6,152 bases of DNA from CAWBRT01 sp049519595 (GTDB taxonomy: Bacteria > Acidobacteriota > Terriglobia > Terriglobales > Acidobacteriaceae): positions 1 to 6,152 of the forward strand of contig JBEKQP010000276.1 of assembly GCA_049519595.1 (NCBI GenBank), in the 5' to 3' direction. The notes below the pieces were generated by a model, which did no database searches, was not told where the DNA came from, and was given only the letters and a program-made list of their open reading frames with translations. This document shows positions 5,074 through 6,152 of this stretch, piece after piece; the first letter of the stretch is position 1; every line of letters begins with the position of its first letter. The position numbers and the translations under genes are program-made.

Positions 5074-5730
5074 CTAATAAAGACCTGGGATTAACCGTGA
5101 CGTCCGGGCGCAGTAAGCATCGTACTCAGCGCCGAACTGTGAACGTAGCAACCTTTCTTCCGCGCGGATGCGCGCAACGAGCGGCGGGATAATGAGCAAC
5201 ATGAGCAGCACGCCGACTCCTGAACGATAGGCAAGCCCCCATCCCAGCGAGTTGACGAGCAACCCCAGGTAGCTTGGGTTGCGAATGACACCATAAATGC
5301 CGTTGGTGACCAGGGTATGCCTGGGCTGAATGGCCACCAAGCCGCTGAAGCGGTGGCCGAGCACAAAGACCGGATATATCCGCAGCGCGCCGCCGACCAC
5401 AAAGAGAACGACGCCAAGCCAGCGGATGGTTTCGCCATCCAGAGTCCAGAGCTCCTTCCGGTCCGCCCATGCCGGCAGAAAGCCGGCAAGCAACCCGATC
5501 AGCGAGAAGGCTGCGAGGACCCAGCGGTTGCCACGGTCCTCGCGCACTCCTGAACTCAGATTTCCGCCGGCGAAAAGGGCTACACCGGACATCGCAAAGG
5601 TCGCCAACGCGAGCGCGATCAACGCTGGATGGGAGAAAAAGGCGGCAGACCCTCCCCAGCCGAGGACGGCCAGCCCGAGATAGGCAGCGGTGCTCACAAC
5701 GATGAGGGTCAATCGAAGGATGGCTTTCAC
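5074..5730 (-). CDS. Isoprenylcysteine carboxyl methyltransferase (ICMT)-family integral membrane protein
   Basis: This is a 218-residue polytopic membrane protein. I chose the GTG at 5730 because AAGGAG (5736-5741) is 5 bases upstream and the next residues, KAILRLTLIVV, begin the first membrane helix. Hydrophobic segments lie at about 4-24, 36-55, 70-86, 102-124 and 172-185, with one more possible at 155-168. The SAM-binding C-terminal half is typical: LGHRFSGLVAIQ (124-135), HTLVTNGIYGVIRNPSYLG (138-156), and AEERLLRSQFGAEYDAY (190-206) followed by RLIP (212-215). The family core is usually RHPxYxG; here it is RNPSYLG, a variant I believe also occurs. In eukaryotes ICMT methylates prenylated C-terminal Cys. 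Bacteria lack that substrate, and their homologues probably methylate lipids or small molecules, so the real substrate is unknown. It converges with the MoaD-like gene (51 bases apart) and diverges from the RNB gene. Confidence 0.9.
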   Translation of the reverse strand: MKAILRLTLIVVSTAAYLGLAVLGWGGSAAFFSHPALIALALATFAMSGVALFAGGNLSSGVREDRGNRWVLAAFSLIGLLAGFLPAWADRKELWTLDGETIRWLGVVLFVVGGALRIYPVFVLGHRFSGLVAIQPRHTLVTNGIYGVIRNPSYLGLLVNSLGWGLAYRSGVGVLLMLLIIPPLVARIRAEERLLRSQFGAEYDAYCARTSRLIPGLY

Positions 5731-5842
5731 GATTGCTCCTTTCAAGCCCGGCCCCAAGCTGATTGCACCGAGTTGGAATGCTTGCGGAACGGCGATTGGT
5801 AACCATGTTAGGCTCTTCTTGTTCCATTGGCCTACTCTAACC

Positions 5843-6152
5843 ATGAACACAATTCATGTTTCACACTTTGATCTTCAGGCGGCAGCCAAACAGTCCATGC
5901 TGGCGAACGGCTTTGAGCCGGAATTTCCTCCCCAAGTTGAGCAGCAGCTTTTGCAGTTGTCAGCGCACCCACTAGGGGTGTCGCCGGGTGGAACGATTCG
6001 CGACTTACGCAATCTGCTCTGGTCTTCGATCGATAACGATACCTCGCGGGATCTCGATCAGATTGAGGTTGCCGAGCGTTTGCCCACCGGCGAGTTGCAG
6101 GTGCTGGTAGCAATCGCGGATGTCGATACGTTCGTTCCGAAGAACTCCGCCA
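5843..6152 (+). CDS. RNB-domain ribonuclease (RNase II/R superfamily), N-terminal part
   Basis: The ATG at 5843 opens a frame of 103 codons to the window end, so the gene is cut. After a helical lead (LQAAAKQSMLANGFEPEFPP) comes the start of the RNB catalytic domain: RDLRNLLWSSIDNDTSRDLD (53-72) followed by Gln73, then LVAIADVDTFVPK (88-100). RNase II uses four Asp in the pattern D-x5-D-x-D-D (E. coli 201, 207, 209, 210) to bind Mg2+. Here Asp64, Asp70 and Asp72 are present, but the fourth position is Gln73. I recall this DLDQ form from a distinct bacterial RNB branch that also lacks the cold-shock domains before RNB, which fits the short N-terminus. The enzyme would degrade RNA 3'-to-5' in the cytoplasm. 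No clear Shine-Dalgarno precedes the ATG. The 112-base gap to the divergent methyltransferase must hold its promoter, but I see no convincing one. Confidence 0.88.
   Translation, partial: MNTIHVSHFDLQAAAKQSMLANGFEPEFPPQVEQQLLQLSAHPLGVSPGGTIRDLRNLLWSSIDNDTSRDLDQIEVAERLPTGELQVLVAIADVDTFVPKNSA

Noticed and set aside
5731..5850. Earlier in-frame start for the ICMT-family gene at 5850
   Set aside because: The extra 40 residues are not family-like, overlap the divergent RNB start, and cover the AAGGAG that fits the GTG at 5730.

Overview
The window is a 6.15 kb piece of a bacterial chromosome of moderate to high GC. It holds seven protein genes, two of them cut by the window edges. I see no tRNA, rRNA, CRISPR array, transposase or other mobile-element gene. 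The gene set (secreted beta-helix protein, HpcH/HpaI aldolase, TRAP-type binding lipoprotein, Asp-box propeller with a MoaD-like partner, ICMT-family membrane methyltransferase, RNB-family nuclease) suits a soil or environmental heterotroph. The RNB N-terminus and the propeller/MoaD pair make me think of Acidobacteriota or a similar phylum, but that is an impression from recall, not proof.

Left part, all on the minus strand. At 1-638 is the N-terminal part of an exported protein that looks like a right-handed beta-helix. Then comes a gene-free stretch (639-1096) with several hairpins. A TRAP-type solute-binding lipoprotein (dctP-like, 1097-2098) follows, then a 491-base spacer (2099-2589), and then an HpcH/HpaI-family class II aldolase (2590-3351). 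The aldolase and the binding protein read in the same direction and together suggest uptake and cleavage of a sugar acid. The membrane subunits (DctQ/DctM) are missing, and the spacer is odd. It contains a short ORF with an excellent ribosome-binding site, a 13-base tandem repeat, and four alternating copies of CAACCG/CGGTTG just upstream of dctP.

Middle part, plus strand. A 371-residue cytoplasmic Asp-box (BNR) beta-propeller (3614-4729) overlaps by ATGA a 98-residue MoaD/ThiS-like beta-grasp protein ending in Gly-Gly (4726-5022). They are almost certainly translationally coupled. No molybdopterin or thiamin gene is nearby, so this pair is the best candidate for an uncharacterised system in the window.

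Right part. A membrane protein of the isoprenylcysteine carboxyl methyltransferase family (5074-5730, minus) converges on the MoaD-like gene. It diverges from an RNB-domain (RNase II/R superfamily) ribonuclease (5843 to the window end, plus), of which only the N-terminal 103 codons are present.
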